Of a stretch of 64,000 nucleotides of DNA, positions 34,597 through 43,890 are shown one piece after another. Below the pieces are notes generated by a model that saw nothing but the letters and a program-made list of their open reading frames with translations, searched no databases and had not been told where the DNA came from. Location: the NCBI RefSeq assembly GCF_000018885.1, contig NC_010168.1:682001-746000 (forward strand), given 5' to 3'. Source of the stretch: Renibacterium salmoninarum ATCC 33209. GTDB lineage: Bacteria; Actinomycetota; Actinomycetes; Actinomycetales; Micrococcaceae. Numbering within the stretch: the stretch's first letter is position 1; each line of letters opens with the position of its first letter. A program made the position numbers and the translations under genes.

Positions 34597-36108
34597 TTAC
34601 TGGGCGCCGTCGTGCTCGCCCGTGAGGCCGCCCTGCTGGACTGCGCCGTCGGCCGAGCCTTTGTCGCCAGCACCCAAGTTCGCGCGCAACTTGGCACCTA
34701 AGTCAGAGTCAACGTTGGTCCAGTACTGGATAGCGCGTTCCTTGATGTCAGCATCCTGCACGCCGCCGACTGCGCCGGTGATGGTCTCCAAGAAGCGGGC
34801 CTTTGCGCCGTCGTCGTAAACCTCGCGGTATAAAGTGCCGGCCTGGCCGAAGTCACTGTCTTCGGAGTGTAGGCGTGCCGCAGCAATGGTTAGCGCGCCG
34901 TCGTTCTCCCAGCCGCCAGCCTGGAACTGAGTCTCATCAGCTGCCGCACCATTCTTGGAGTTGGGCGCGTAATTCGGCGTAGCGGCCGAGTTGAAGGTGT
35001 AACGGCCCGCACCATTTTGCGAGTAGTTGTGCACCTCGTTCTTCGGGGCGTTCACCGGAATCTGCGCGTGGTTGGTTCCCACCCGGTAACGGTGTGCATC
35101 CGCGTAGGAGAAGATGCGGGCCTGCAGCATCTTGTCCGGCGAAGCAGCAATACCCGGCACAAAGTTCGACGGCGCAAAGGTGGCCTGCTCGATCTGCGCA
35201 AAGTAGTTTTCCGGGTTCTTGTTCAACGTCATGGTGCCAACGTGAATCAACGGGTAATCAGCCTTGGGCCAGACCTTGGTCAGGTCGAAGGGGTTGAACC
35301 GGTAGTCTTTGGCATCCTCGTAAGGCATAACCTGCACGTGCAGTTCCCAGGACGGGAAGTCGCCGGTGTCGATTGACTCGTAAAGGTCGCGAATGTGGTG
35401 ATCGCCATCCGAGCCAGCCAACTCAGCTGCCTGCTCGTTGGACATGCCCTCAACACCCTGGTTCGTGTGGAAGTGGTACTTGACCCAGAAACGCTCGCCC
35501 TCGGCATTGATCCACTGGTAGGTGTGCGAGGAGTAGCCCTGCATCTTGCGCCAGGACAACGGCAAACCGCGATCGCCCATCAACCAGGTCACCTGGTGTG
35601 CGGACTCGGGAGAGAGCGTCCAGAAGTCCCACTGCATATCGGCATCGCGCAGGTTTGAGCCAGGCAAGCGCTTCTGCGAGTGGATGAAGTCGGGGAACTT
35701 GATGCCGTCGCGGATGAAGAACACCGGGGTGTTATTTCCGACTAGGTCGTAGTTGCCTTCGCTGGTGTAGAACTTGATCGCGAAGCCACGCGGGTCACGC
35801 CAGGTGTCAGGGGAGCCCTGCTCGCCGGCAACCGAGGAGAAACGGATCAGCATTTCAGTCTCAGCACCGGGCTGGAAGAGCGCAGCCTTGGTGTATTTTG
35901 AGACGTCCTCTTTGGTAACGAAAGTACCGAATGCGCCGCCACCCTTGGCGTGCACTACGCGCTCCGGGACTCGCTCACGGTTGAACTGGGCTAGCTTCTC
36001 GACCAAATAGTGGTCGGTCAGCGCGATGGCGCCATCCTGGCCGACGCTCTGTGAATGCGCGTCGGACTGAACGGGGGCGCCGGACTGGGTCGTTGAATTG
36101 ACGGTCAT
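34597..36108 (-). CDS. katA: catalase
   Basis: 503 residues from ATG 36108, which has AGGAG (TAGGAGAGTC-ATG) at ideal distance. Monofunctional clade-3-like catalase. The active-site His lies in RVVHAKGGGAFG, the Asn region is VGNNTPVFFIRDGIKFPDF, and the heme-ligand Tyr is in ARIFSYADAHRYRVG. It removes hydrogen peroxide. No stop codon separates it from the upstream Fur-type coding sequence, so a fused 673-residue product is possible besides independent initiation. The Gly/Gln-rich C-terminus (QQGGLTGEHDGAQ) is unremarkable. Confidence 0.93.
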   Translation of the reverse strand: MTVNSTTQSGAPVQSDAHSQSVGQDGAIALTDHYLVEKLAQFNRERVPERVVHAKGGGAFGTFVTKEDVSKYTKAALFQPGAETEMLIRFSSVAGEQGSPDTWRDPRGFAIKFYTSEGNYDLVGNNTPVFFIRDGIKFPDFIHSQKRLPGSNLRDADMQWDFWTLSPESAHQVTWLMGDRGLPLSWRKMQGYSSHTYQWINAEGERFWVKYHFHTNQGVEGMSNEQAAELAGSDGDHHIRDLYESIDTGDFPSWELHVQVMPYEDAKDYRFNPFDLTKVWPKADYPLIHVGTMTLNKNPENYFAQIEQATFAPSNFVPGIAASPDKMLQARIFSYADAHRYRVGTNHAQIPVNAPKNEVHNYSQNGAGRYTFNSAATPNYAPNSKNGAAADETQFQAGGWENDGALTIAAARLHSEDSDFGQAGTLYREVYDDGAKARFLETITGAVGGVQDADIKERAIQYWTNVDSDLGAKLRANLGAGDKGSADGAVQQGGLTGEHDGAQ

Positions 36109-36618
36109 GACTCTCCTATGGGTTGTGGTTCTTTGCGGTGGAGTGAAATCTGTGGACTCAAGCGATGCGCAATCAGCGCAGATGCCGTGAAAAGTGACTT
36201 CGGCGCGATAGATAGCCATGCTGGAAGATGTTGGTTCAAGGCATGGTGCATGGCCAACGGCGCAATCGATGTCTTCGATGCGACCGCAGACGCTACACAC
36301 AGCATGGTGGTGATTGTCGCCAACACGTGTTTCATAACGAGCTGGGCCGGAGGTTGGTTCAATCTTGCGTAGCAACCCCAGTCCGGTTAGATCTGCCAAA
36401 ACGGTGTACACGCTTTGCAAGGTCAACTCTGGTAGCTCCGTGCACGCTTCACGCCAAATGTGTTCGGCATCTTGGTGCGGGGCCATATGAGCTGCTGCTA
36501 AAACCGCGAGCCGCTGTTTGGTGACGCGGCGGCCATGTGCGCGCAGACTGGTCTCCCAGTCTTGTTGTGTCTGTTCCCAGTCCGAAGAGCTGGCAACAGT
36601 GTCCCGCGTCACCGTCAT
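36109..36618 (-). CDS. furA: Fur-family peroxide/iron regulator, in frame with katA
   Basis: About 170 residues from ATG 36618 (TTG 36630 is an alternative). The winged-helix part is LRAHGRRVTKQRLAVLAAA and LTLQSVYTVLADLTGLGLL. The metal-sensing part has NHHHAVCSVCGRIEDIDC and GICADCA, giving two CxxC structural zinc pairs. FurA represses katG/katA in actinobacteria, fitting the position. The frame has no stop before katA's ATG; the last Fur codons (PPQRTTTHRRV) run straight into MTVNST. It therefore either lost its stop or is naturally read through as a fusion. Confidence 0.85.
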
Positions 36619-36632
36619 AACCCCAGTCAAAC

Positions 36633-36657
36633 ACTTATTCTGAGTAAGTCGTAATAA
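36633..36657. promoter_or_regulatory. candidate FurA box upstream of furA
   Basis: ACTTA-N7-TAAGT (36633-36649), overlapping TTATTC...GTAATAA, lies just upstream of the furA start in an AT-rich patch. Autoregulatory FurA/CatR boxes sit at this position in other actinobacteria. The assignment rests on symmetry and place only. Confidence 0.35.
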
Positions 36658-36678
36658 GGTGAACCTAAGTTCCAGCGC

Positions 36679-37443
36679 TCACATTGCCCAGCTGTCTAAC
36701 CACTGTGCGAGCGGTTGAACTATCTCTTTCCTGGACCGGCCGAAGAGTCGAATCTGCAATGCCGCGCTGCCGTCCGGTGTGACCGCTGCATCAGTGGTCC
36801 AGCAACTTAATCCAGCACCGCCAGCCACCCTCATCGCGGCATGCTGCTGGCCGAGCTGCGCTCCCAGACTGAGTAAGTCGTGTGGGGTTAGCTCGCCCAG
36901 GCTGCCGGCGGCAGGTCGAGGTTGGATCGTCAACTCCAGCGAGCCCGCATTCCCGGTGCTGGCGGGGAATTCCCTCGGCGTGCTTGGCTCCAGTGGGCCG
37001 AGTTCGTGCTCCGGAATATCTGAAAAAGCTTGCCGCAGTTTTAAGTCGGCAGCTTCTAACTCGGCGGCGGAAACCGTGCTGCGTTGATGTGCTGGCGTGA
37101 GCAGGATCGACTTCAGCGAGTGGCTTGGATACCTCAACTGATCCAGGCGGCCAAAGATGTGCATTGTCGGTGTGGAAATCTCTGGCGAAGGCTCGCCGAG
37201 GCAGTCATCAACGGGCAGCCATTGATAGGCGAAGTAGAGCTCGCAACCAGTGGTATCAAAAGCCTGGGTCAATGCGCGCGTGGTCAGCTGAAAGTTTAAT
37301 AACCAGTCCGTAGCCGAGGTTTCGTTGAACTCGGTCGATGGATCATTGAGCCGAATCAGTAGGTGTGCAGGGGTTAGTGGCGCAAGGGGGCGCAGAACGG
37401 ACCAAAGTGCACCAGGGTGCACCGTTCGACGTCGAACTTGCAC
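36679..37443 (-). CDS. conserved-looking hypothetical protein
   Basis: 254 residues, soluble, no signal peptide or membrane helix. Recognisable segments are VLRPLAPLTPAHLLIRLNDP near the N-terminus and STPTMHIFGRLDQLRYPSHS in the middle. No family was recognised. Codon use and length look like a real gene. It is divergent from the broken MFS pump at 37507 (63-base gap) and follows the furA promoter region. Confidence 0.6.
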   Translation of the reverse strand: MQVRRRTVHPGALWSVLRPLAPLTPAHLLIRLNDPSTEFNETSATDWLLNFQLTTRALTQAFDTTGCELYFAYQWLPVDDCLGEPSPEISTPTMHIFGRLDQLRYPSHSLKSILLTPAHQRSTVSAAELEAADLKLRQAFSDIPEHELGPLEPSTPREFPASTGNAGSLELTIQPRPAAGSLGELTPHDLLSLGAQLGQQHAAMRVAGGAGLSCWTTDAAVTPDGSAALQIRLFGRSRKEIVQPLAQWLDSWAM

Positions 37444-37506
37444 TGTGGCGCCTCCTTCTTGGCTGGGTCCCTTACTCAGGAGTCTAGGACGGACTAGTCT
37501 TGGTCG

Positions 37507-38772
37507 GTGCGAAAACTTTTGGTGGACATCACCCCATTGCGGGAAAGTCCACCGTACCGAAGGCTATGGACGGGCATGGCGCTCTCTGCAATTGGCGCGC
37601 CGTTGACGCTTGTGGCGATGTCCCTGCAGGTTTACGCCTTGACCCAATCAACCTTTGCAGTGGGTATGATCGGCGTATTTTCGTTAGTGCCGTTGATTGT
37701 TGCCGGGCTATACGGCGGCTCAATTGTCGATGCGCATGATCGACGCAAAATAGCGATTCTGGCCTCGATAGTGCTCTGGGCTGTGACAATTGGTGTTGCG
37801 GCTCAGGCGTGGCTTCAGCTTGACCAGACCTGGCTACTTTATGTTTTCGCAGCAATCCAGAGCGCGGCGATGGGGATCAACCAGGCCGCCCGGAGTGCGA
37901 TTATTCCGCGCCTAGTCCGCCCCGAGTTACTGTCGGCGTCGAACGCTTTGAGCATGATCGTCTTCGGTGCCGGGATGAGCATCGGCCCGCTTTTGGCTGG
38001 GTTTCTAGTCGCCAGTGTTGGGTAAGGCTGGACGTACTCAATTGATGTGCTGACCTTTACTACAGTGCTGTGGGCGGTTTTCAAATTGCCGTCGATCCCG
38101 CCAGAAGGCGAGGTGCACAAAGCTGGCTTACGTTCGGTGGTCGAAGGCTTGCGCTTCGTTGCGGTGCGGCCAAACATTCGGATGACTTTCTTGGTGGACC
38201 TTTGCGCAATGGTCTTCGCGATGCCCAGGGCGCTCTTACCGGCACTTGGTGCCGTCTGGCGCGGTGGTGGTGAGGCGACTTCTGGACTGTTGCTGGAGGC
38301 CATAGCAATTGGATCCCTGCTTGCGGCATTGTTTTCCGGGCCGCTGGGCCGGGTGCGAAAGCAAGGACTTGCCGTGGGAGTTTGCATTACGATCTGGGGC
38401 GGTTCAATCGCGGGAGTTGGCTTGGCATTGCTTGCTGCTGGTAAGCACGACGGCGCTGGTGTCTCTGCTTGGCTCAGCGTGGTGTTTGGCTTGTTGGTGC
38501 TCTCTTGAATAGCTGATTCGATCAGTGGTGTATTCCGCTCCACGATCTTGCAATCGGCCACGCCAGACCATTTGCGCGGTCGGTTACAAGGTATTTTTGT
38601 GGTTGCCGGTGGGCCACGGCTTGGCGACCTGTTTACCGGCAGCGCGGGTCAGCTGCTTGGCGAAGCTATGGCGGCCGTGGTCGGTGGCGTGCTGTGCATT
38701 GCCGCGCTCTGGTTGTTATTGTGGCTGCAACCAAAATTCTTACGTTACGACTCCCGCACGCCAGAGCCTTAG
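37507..38772 (+). pseudogene. MFS exporter (EntS-like), two nonsense codons
   Basis: One frame from GTG 37507 to TAG 38772 interrupted by TAA at 38023-38025 (VASVG*GWTYSIDVLTF) and TGA at 38506-38508 (GLLVLS*IADSISGVFRS). Without the stops the product is a ~420-residue 12-helix MFS protein of the MFS_3/enterobactin-exporter type (MTPLRESPPYRRLWTG-like start, DAHDRRKIAILAS loop, ATPDHLRGRLQGIF). Two separate stops make assembly error less likely than true decay. Its 3' end overlaps the convergent TetR gene by four bases. Confidence 0.85.
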
Positions 38773-39530
38773 AGGTGGTCCAGCATCAATCCCAGGGTGA
38801 AGTCGAACCTTTGGCGGCCTGCTCCGGAGGTTAGTTCGACGGCGTAGCGTCGGGTTTGCGGGAACTGGTCAGCGGGGAGTGCGCTGAAGCGACGTTGGAC
38901 CTCATCTGCTTCTTCGCGGCTTGGTGCCCAGTTGTCGTCCGGATCCGTTTGGCCGCTGCGTTGCGTGGTCAGTGCGATTTCCAGGGTGTACGCCGTGACG
39001 TAGAGGAAAAGTGCATCAATCGCCCAAGCCGCTCTTTGGGGATCGATTCCGCCAGCGACGAGGATCGCGAGCATGCCTTCATTGACCCGCAAGACGTCGA
39101 GATTGGTCACCACCATAGACATGGCAGCGCGCGAGACGCCGGGATACCTCAAATACTGATCGCGGAGCTGCTGGCAAACGTTGGTAATTTGCGCTCGCCA
39201 CGTCTCGACATTCGGCTCCGGCAGCCTCAGCTCGGTGCAGAGATGCCCAATGATCAATTCATCGATATCCGCCTTATTCACCACGTGCGCGTAGAGCGAG
39301 GCCGGCCCGGTATTTAGTGCGCTCGCAACGCTACGCATGGTCATCGCTTCGTAACCCTTGGTGCTGATTAACTCAAGCGCCGCGGCGGTGATCCGTTCGA
39401 CGGTAATGGGCTCTTTGCTGGTCTTTGGCCTTGGTGAAGCTGCGGACGCTTGAGCGTTTCTCGCCGCCCGGCGTTGCCTTGGATCTGCTGTCATGCTTTT
39501 CACTATACCTTGACGCGAACGGTGTTCCAT
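38769..39530 (-). CDS. TetR-family regulator of the adjacent DHA2 pump
   Basis: 253 residues; ATG 39494 (MTADPRQRRAARNA) is a likelier start than 39530. The DNA-binding helices are ITVERITAAALELISTKGYE and MTMRSVASALNTGPASLYAHV. The C-terminal domain is of the TetR_C_1 (tetracycline/efflux) sort, with RYPGVSRAAMSMVVTNLDVL. It is divergent from the EmrB-type transporter. Three phased GAAC-N3-GTTC boxes between them are the likely operators. Confidence 0.85.
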   Translation of the reverse strand: MEHRSRQGIVKSMTADPRQRRAARNAQASAASPRPKTSKEPITVERITAAALELISTKGYEAMTMRSVASALNTGPASLYAHVVNKADIDELIIGHLCTELRLPEPNVETWRAQITNVCQQLRDQYLRYPGVSRAAMSMVVTNLDVLRVNEGMLAILVAGGIDPQRAAWAIDALFLYVTAYTLEIALTTQRSGQTDPDDNWAPSREEADEVQRRFSALPADQFPQTRRYAVELTSGAGRQRFDFTLGLMLDHL

Positions 39531-39565
39531 TAATAGAACTATGTTCGTAAAGACGAACAGTGTTC
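39517..39565. promoter_or_regulatory. three GAAC-N3-GTTC boxes, 19-bp phased
   Basis: GAACGGTGTTC (39517-39527), GAACTATGTTC (39536-39546) and GAACAGTGTTC (39555-39565) recur at exactly 19-bp steps in the divergent region between the TetR gene and the DHA2 pump. The spacer of 3 distinguishes them from actinobacterial SOS boxes (N4). Operator arrays for cooperative TetR binding are inferred. Confidence 0.65.
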
Positions 39566-39615
39566 GTTCGTGAATCTAAACTTCACTTCGTACTACACTC
39601 AGATGGAGGAGCGCA

Positions 39616-41124
39616 ATGCGCACCCAAACTACCGAGCAGCCCACCAAGGGCGCTCCACAGTCGTTAGGCCAAGCCTGGTTGGCCCTAGCCGGACTGTCCA
39701 CCGTGTTCTTGTTCGAAATGTTAGACAACTCGATTTTGAATGTTGCCCTACCCACCATTGGCCGCGAACTGAATGCTTCGACCACGGCCTTGCAGTGGGT
39801 AACTGGCTCTTACTCAGTCGTGTTTGGCGGCCTTATGCTGGCCTTTGGCGCCATCGCTGATCGGTTCGGTCGGCGACGCATTATGTTGATCGTCCTGGTC
39901 TTGCTGGGCTTATCCAGCTTGGCCACCGCGTTCGTGAGTACTTCCGAGCAACTTATCGCGGTGCGAGTACTGATGGGCATCGCCGCCGCAATGACCACAC
40001 CCGGTTCGATGGCTTTAGCCTTCAGACTCTTCAAGAACGACGATCTGCGCGTTCGTTCCTTGACGCTCATCTCGACAGTCGGATTGATCGGACTCGCTAT
40101 CGGGCCGACGGCGGGCGGCCTTGTGCTGGCCGTCGCACCCTGGCAAGTACTGCTGCTGATCAACGTTCCGATAGCGCTACTAGCTATCATCGGCGTCCGC
40201 GCAGGTATCGCAGCCGACGAGCCCGCAGAGTTGCACCGAGATCCGGTAGATGTTGCCGGCGCCTTGCTCGGTACCCTGACAATCGTGCTTGCCCTGATCG
40301 CGCCCACAATGTTCGTCAACGAAGGCACCGGCTCCTGGATCCCCTGGACCACAACAGCCGCAGCGCTTTGCGCAGCCTGCCTCTTCGTCTTACGCGAGCG
40401 ATCAGCACGCTACCCGCTACTGGACCTGAAACTCATCGCCCGGCCGCTGGTATCGAGTGGTCTTGCCTTCAAAGCAGCAACCGGCCTGGCCATGTCTGGT
40501 CTGAGCTACCTAGTCACCTTGCAGTTGCAGCTCGAATGGGGCTGGCCACCAGCCGCCGCTGCCCTCGGCATGCTCCCGCAAGTCGTAGTACTCATTGCCG
40601 GCGGAACTTTCGTCAGCCCGTTCGTCCGCTGGGCCGGCCTCAACCGGGCCGCGTGGCTCAGCGTCACCTCGGTCGTCGTCGGCCTTGCTGTTTACGCTTT
40701 GCTAGGCGGATTCAGCTACCTGTGGATCGCCGTCGCACTGGTACTCGTGGCTGCCGGACTGCGCGTCAACGGCGTAGTCGCAGCCACCAATGTGCTCAAA
40801 GGTTTACCTGAAAATCGCACCACGATTGGTGTGGCACTGGTGGATACATCCAGTGAAGTCGCCACCGGTGTTGGCATTGCTGCCACCGGCACGATCCTCG
40901 CGGCCATGTTCACCGGCAGTATCACGGTGATGAACTGGACCGCGCAGCAAGCCGTGCAGTTCCGAGAAGGCGTCACTATTGCCGCTAGCACCATCACCCT
41001 AGTCGCTGCCGTTCTGGTCACGCTGGGCTTCCTCCGCACTCGCGGCCTTGCCGATCAAGCCGATGCCGACCAGCCCGATGCCGATCAGTCCGACGAAAAA
41101 TCGCCTGCTGACGCTGCGAGCTGA
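39616..41124 (+). CDS. DHA2-family (EmrB/QacA-type) drug efflux pump
   Basis: 502 residues, 14 helices expected. Motif A is GAIADRFGRRRIMLI, and the DHA2 helix-1 motif is MLDNSILNVALPTIGREL. GGAGGAG lies 5-11 bases before the ATG. The cytoplasmic tail is a degenerate acidic repeat (ADQADADQPDADQSDEK) encoded by imperfect GCCGAT/CAG triplet runs. Export of cationic drugs or dyes is expected. Controlled by the divergent TetR. Confidence 0.88.
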   Translation: MRTQTTEQPTKGAPQSLGQAWLALAGLSTVFLFEMLDNSILNVALPTIGRELNASTTALQWVTGSYSVVFGGLMLAFGAIADRFGRRRIMLIVLVLLGLSSLATAFVSTSEQLIAVRVLMGIAAAMTTPGSMALAFRLFKNDDLRVRSLTLISTVGLIGLAIGPTAGGLVLAVAPWQVLLLINVPIALLAIIGVRAGIAADEPAELHRDPVDVAGALLGTLTIVLALIAPTMFVNEGTGSWIPWTTTAAALCAACLFVLRERSARYPLLDLKLIARPLVSSGLAFKAATGLAMSGLSYLVTLQLQLEWGWPPAAAALGMLPQVVVLIAGGTFVSPFVRWAGLNRAAWLSVTSVVVGLAVYALLGGFSYLWIAVALVLVAAGLRVNGVVAATNVLKGLPENRTTIGVALVDTSSEVATGVGIAATGTILAAMFTGSITVMNWTAQQAVQFREGVTIAASTITLVAAVLVTLGFLRTRGLADQADADQPDADQSDEKSPADAAS

Positions 41125-41205
41125 TGCCACGCCTAGCTCCACAGAGGGATAGCAAACAGCTCCGCAGAGGGATGACAGCGCGGGCCAAAGTGACAGAATA
41201 GAATT

Positions 41206-41886
41206 ATGCGTCTCATTCTCATCCGGCACGGTCAGACCGAGTCCAACGTCCACCGTTTACTCGATACGGCGATGCCTGGACCAGGGCTAACTGAGTTAGG
41301 GCAGCAACAGGCTGCAGGCTTAGTCTCGGCGCTCGCCGAGCAACCTTTGGACGCGATCTACAGCTCGATTGCCACCCGAGCGCAGCAAACAGCAGCTCCG
41401 CTGGCCGCCAATCGTGAATTGGTGCCGATTATTCGGGAGGGCGCGCGCGAGATCGCCGCCGGAGACCTAGAGATGTCGGCCGAAATGGCCTCGGTAATGG
41501 CCTACCTGAAAGTGGTTTCGGCCTGGTTGCAAGGTGATCGCGAAGTCCGGATGGCGGGGGCGGACACCGGAACTGAAGTGTTGAGCAGGTTCGACGCCGT
41601 GGTGCAAGAAGCGCTCGAAGCGGGCCACAATAGCGCGGCGATTGTCAGCCACGGGGCGATGATTCGAACCTGGACGGCATGCCGGGCGGTCAACATCGAT
41701 CAGCGCACACCTGAGAAATATGACTTGAGTAATACCGGCGTCGTCGTTTTGGAAGACGGCACCGGAGATCCGGAGCGGCCATGGACGGTGACCAGCTGGG
41801 CAGGCGAACCTGCTGGCGGCGCCCAATTAGCTGATCCCTTGCACGATGGGCCAAATGTTGGATCTTGGACAGCAGAATCTCGCTGA
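41206..41886 (+). CDS. histidine phosphatase family protein
   Basis: 226 residues. The phosphohistidine motif LIRHGQTESNVHRLLDTAMP is at residues 4-23. A second catalytic His is in AAIVSHGAMIRTW, and EREIAAGDLE-like residues follow. It belongs to the phosphoglycerate mutase-like branch; the substrate is unknown. The last 41 bases overlap the start of the sensor kinase as annotated. Confidence 0.85.
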   Translation: MRLILIRHGQTESNVHRLLDTAMPGPGLTELGQQQAAGLVSALAEQPLDAIYSSIATRAQQTAAPLAANRELVPIIREGAREIAAGDLEMSAEMASVMAYLKVVSAWLQGDREVRMAGADTGTEVLSRFDAVVQEALEAGHNSAAIVSHGAMIRTWTACRAVNIDQRTPEKYDLSNTGVVVLEDGTGDPERPWTVTSWAGEPAGGAQLADPLHDGPNVGSWTAESR

Positions 41887-43132
41887 GCGCGTCTCCCACG
41901 CTTGGGAGACGGTAAGTCAGCAGGGCTTGGGTGGCGGCGCGCCACGTACCCGCTGGGAGCGAGTGGCACTACTTGGTGTGACACTGGCACTGCTCGCAGT
42001 CTCAGCGCCACTCAACGTTGCGCTTTACGATATGAACGTCGTCGTTGGCTTATTGCTTGCCGCGGCGCACTCTGGCAGCGTGTTACTGACCTATATGCAG
42101 CCCTGGAAAGGCATGCTGCTTTCGGTGTTCTGCCTGGTAGTGATTGCCTGGATGATTGACCCCGGATCGATGCTGCCGCGGCCATTTACCGTAGTCGGGT
42201 TGATTACGCAGTTGGCGGTTATGGTGGTGGCTGGGTTGCGCTCACCTTGGTATTTGGCTTCAGCGGGCTGGGTCGTGATGGTTATTGCGGCATTCTTAGC
42301 CAACTCGCACTTTGGCCTGCGGCAAGCTGACCCCGGTGCGGTAACCAATATGGTGGCTTTCACATCCATTTCGTTTGGCTTGCTGGTGATCGCGATTCTT
42401 GCCCAACAATGGCAACTGATCCGCAAGCAGCTCACGGTGGAGCGGAATGTCAGTGCTGCCGAGTCTGCTCGTCGTGAACTGATCGAAGAGCGCGCCGGAA
42501 TTGCTCGCGAGCTGCACGACGTGGTGGCACACGGTATGTCTTTGGTGACCGTTCAAGCAACTACTGCCCGCTACCGGCATCCGGGGTTAGACGAGCGAAT
42601 CATTGCCGAATTTGACGAGATTGCCGGCCATTCCCGACGGGCGATGGCTGAAATGCGCCAAATGCTCGGCGTGCTGCGCTCCGAAGGAACTGGTCGAGAG
42701 ACTATGCCGCAGCCAGGAGTAGCTGATTTGCCAAGTTTGATTAGCTCTATCCGGAAGGCTGGCATTGAAATCGAACTGACGGTGCAGCCGGATCTCGATG
42801 CTGGGCCGGTGAATGAGCTGATCATTTATCGGGCGGTGCAAGAAGCCTTGAGTAACGTCGTTCGGCACGCGCCAGGATCACAAGCGGTGGTGGAAATTGA
42901 AACGACGCCGAGTTTGATCACCTTAATGGTGGAGAACGGATTGGCGACTACGGCTGCCGCTGTTAGCCGGGGCGGGCACGGTCTGATTGGCATGCGCGAA
43001 CGCGTCCAAGCTGTGGGCGGTAAGCTCGACTACGGCCCTATGGCCGGTGGCGGATTCCGCGTAGTGGCTTCACTGCCACGCGCTCAAGAGACCGCAACGG
43101 GCAAGCGAACTAAGACAGGACTAGGCAAGTGA
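41846..43132 (+). CDS. NarL-type sensor histidine kinase
   Basis: 428 residues. About six membrane helices (40-190) are followed by a HisKA_3 dimerisation domain with [20 protein letters not shown] (phospho-acceptor His about 222). A HATPase_c domain follows with [16 protein letters not shown] and [17 protein letters not shown]. It lacks a large extracellular sensor, as in the DesK/LiaS class that senses membrane state. The start may be ATG 41846 or slightly later. Overlaps the response regulator gene (GTGA). Confidence 0.88.
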   Translation: MGQMLDLGQQNLAERVSHAWETVSQQGLGGGAPRTRWERVALLGVTLALLAVSAPLNVALYDMNVVVGLLLAAAHSGSVLLTYMQPWKGMLLSVFCLVVIAWMIDPGSMLPRPFTVVGLITQLAVMVVAGLRSPWYLASAGWVVMVIAAFLANSHFGLRQADPGAVTNMVAFTSISFGLLVIAILAQQWQLIRKQLTVERNVSAAESARRELIEERAGIARELHDVVAHGMSLVTVQATTARYRHPGLDERIIAEFDEIAGHSRRAMAEMRQMLGVLRSEGTGRETMPQPGVADLPSLISSIRKAGIEIELTVQPDLDAGPVNELIIYRAVQEALSNVVRHAPGSQAVVEIETTPSLITLMVENGLATTAAAVSRGGHGLIGMRERVQAVGGKLDYGPMAGGGFRVVASLPRAQETATGKRTKTGLGK

Positions 43133-43788
43133 CGATCAGCGTAGTGTTGGCCGATGACCAGGCGATGGTGCGGGCCGGCTTTGCCGCACTGCTGAATTCA
43201 CAAACGGATATTGAAGTTCTTGGACAGGCAGGAAACGGCGCCGAGGCTGTGTCGCTGTGCGCCAAACTGCATCCCGACGTCGCGCTTCTGGACGTGCGCA
43301 TGCCGGAACTCAATGGCTTAGAGGCCGCGAAACTGATTTTGGCTGGTTGGTATTATACGAAAATCCTGATGCTCACCACTTTTGATATTGACGATTACGT
43401 TTACGACGCATTATCGCTGGGTGCAAGTGGCTTCCTACTCAAAGACGCGCTCGCAGATGAGCTAGTTTCTGCGGTGCGGATTGTGGCATCGGGGGAGGCC
43501 TTGCTGGCGCCGAGTGTCACCAAGCGACTTATTGAAAATTTTGCAAAAAGCCGCCCGCGATCTGCGGCAAACAAAACCCGTTTGAACAACCTCACTGATC
43601 GTGAACGCGAGGTACTCACGCTTGTTGGCCGTGGGCTATCAAACCAGGAAATTGCTGCCGCGCTTTTTATCGCGGAACAGACGGTCAAAACTCACGTTTC
43701 TAAGGTACTGACCAAACTTGATCTACGGGATCGGGTGCAGGCGGTAGTGCTGGCCTATGACACTGGTCTGGTTGAGCCGGCCAACTAA
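43129..43788 (+). CDS. LuxR-type response regulator
   Basis: 219 residues. The receiver domain has [14 protein letters not shown] (acidic pair), the phospho-Asp in [18 protein letters not shown] (about residue 53) and the Lys in GFLLKDAL. The GerE/LuxR helix-turn-helix is [20 protein letters not shown]. It is coupled to the kinase by GTGA. The target genes are unknown. Confidence 0.92.
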   Translation: MTISVVLADDQAMVRAGFAALLNSQTDIEVLGQAGNGAEAVSLCAKLHPDVALLDVRMPELNGLEAAKLILAGWYYTKILMLTTFDIDDYVYDALSLGASGFLLKDALADELVSAVRIVASGEALLAPSVTKRLIENFAKSRPRSAANKTRLNNLTDREREVLTLVGRGLSNQEIAAALFIAEQTVKTHVSKVLTKLDLRDRVQAVVLAYDTGLVEPAN

Positions 43789-43806
43789 TTAGCCGCCGGT
43801 AATTTA

Positions 43807-43871
43807 CCGCAACGCAAAACTGCGCCCCGTATTCCACTGAACAGAAGACGGGGCGCAGTTTTGCGTTGCGG
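43807..43871. terminator. 24-bp perfect hairpin, convergent terminator
   Basis: Arms 43807-43830 (CCGCAACGCAAAACTGCGCC...) and 43848-43871 pair perfectly over 24 bases, with a 17-base loop. Located between the response regulator (+) and the VOC gene (-). Confidence 0.75.
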
Positions 43872-43890
43872 CTGAACGTAGTGCGGAAAA

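Noticed and set aside
39536..39565. SOS/LexA boxes upstream of the DHA2 pump
   Set aside because: The actinobacterial LexA box has four bases between GAAC and GTTC; all three sites here have three.
41136..41175. Direct repeat AGCTCC(A/G)CAGAGGGAT as a regulatory array before the histidine phosphatase
   Set aside because: Only two imperfect copies 21 bp apart with no symmetry; too weak to call.
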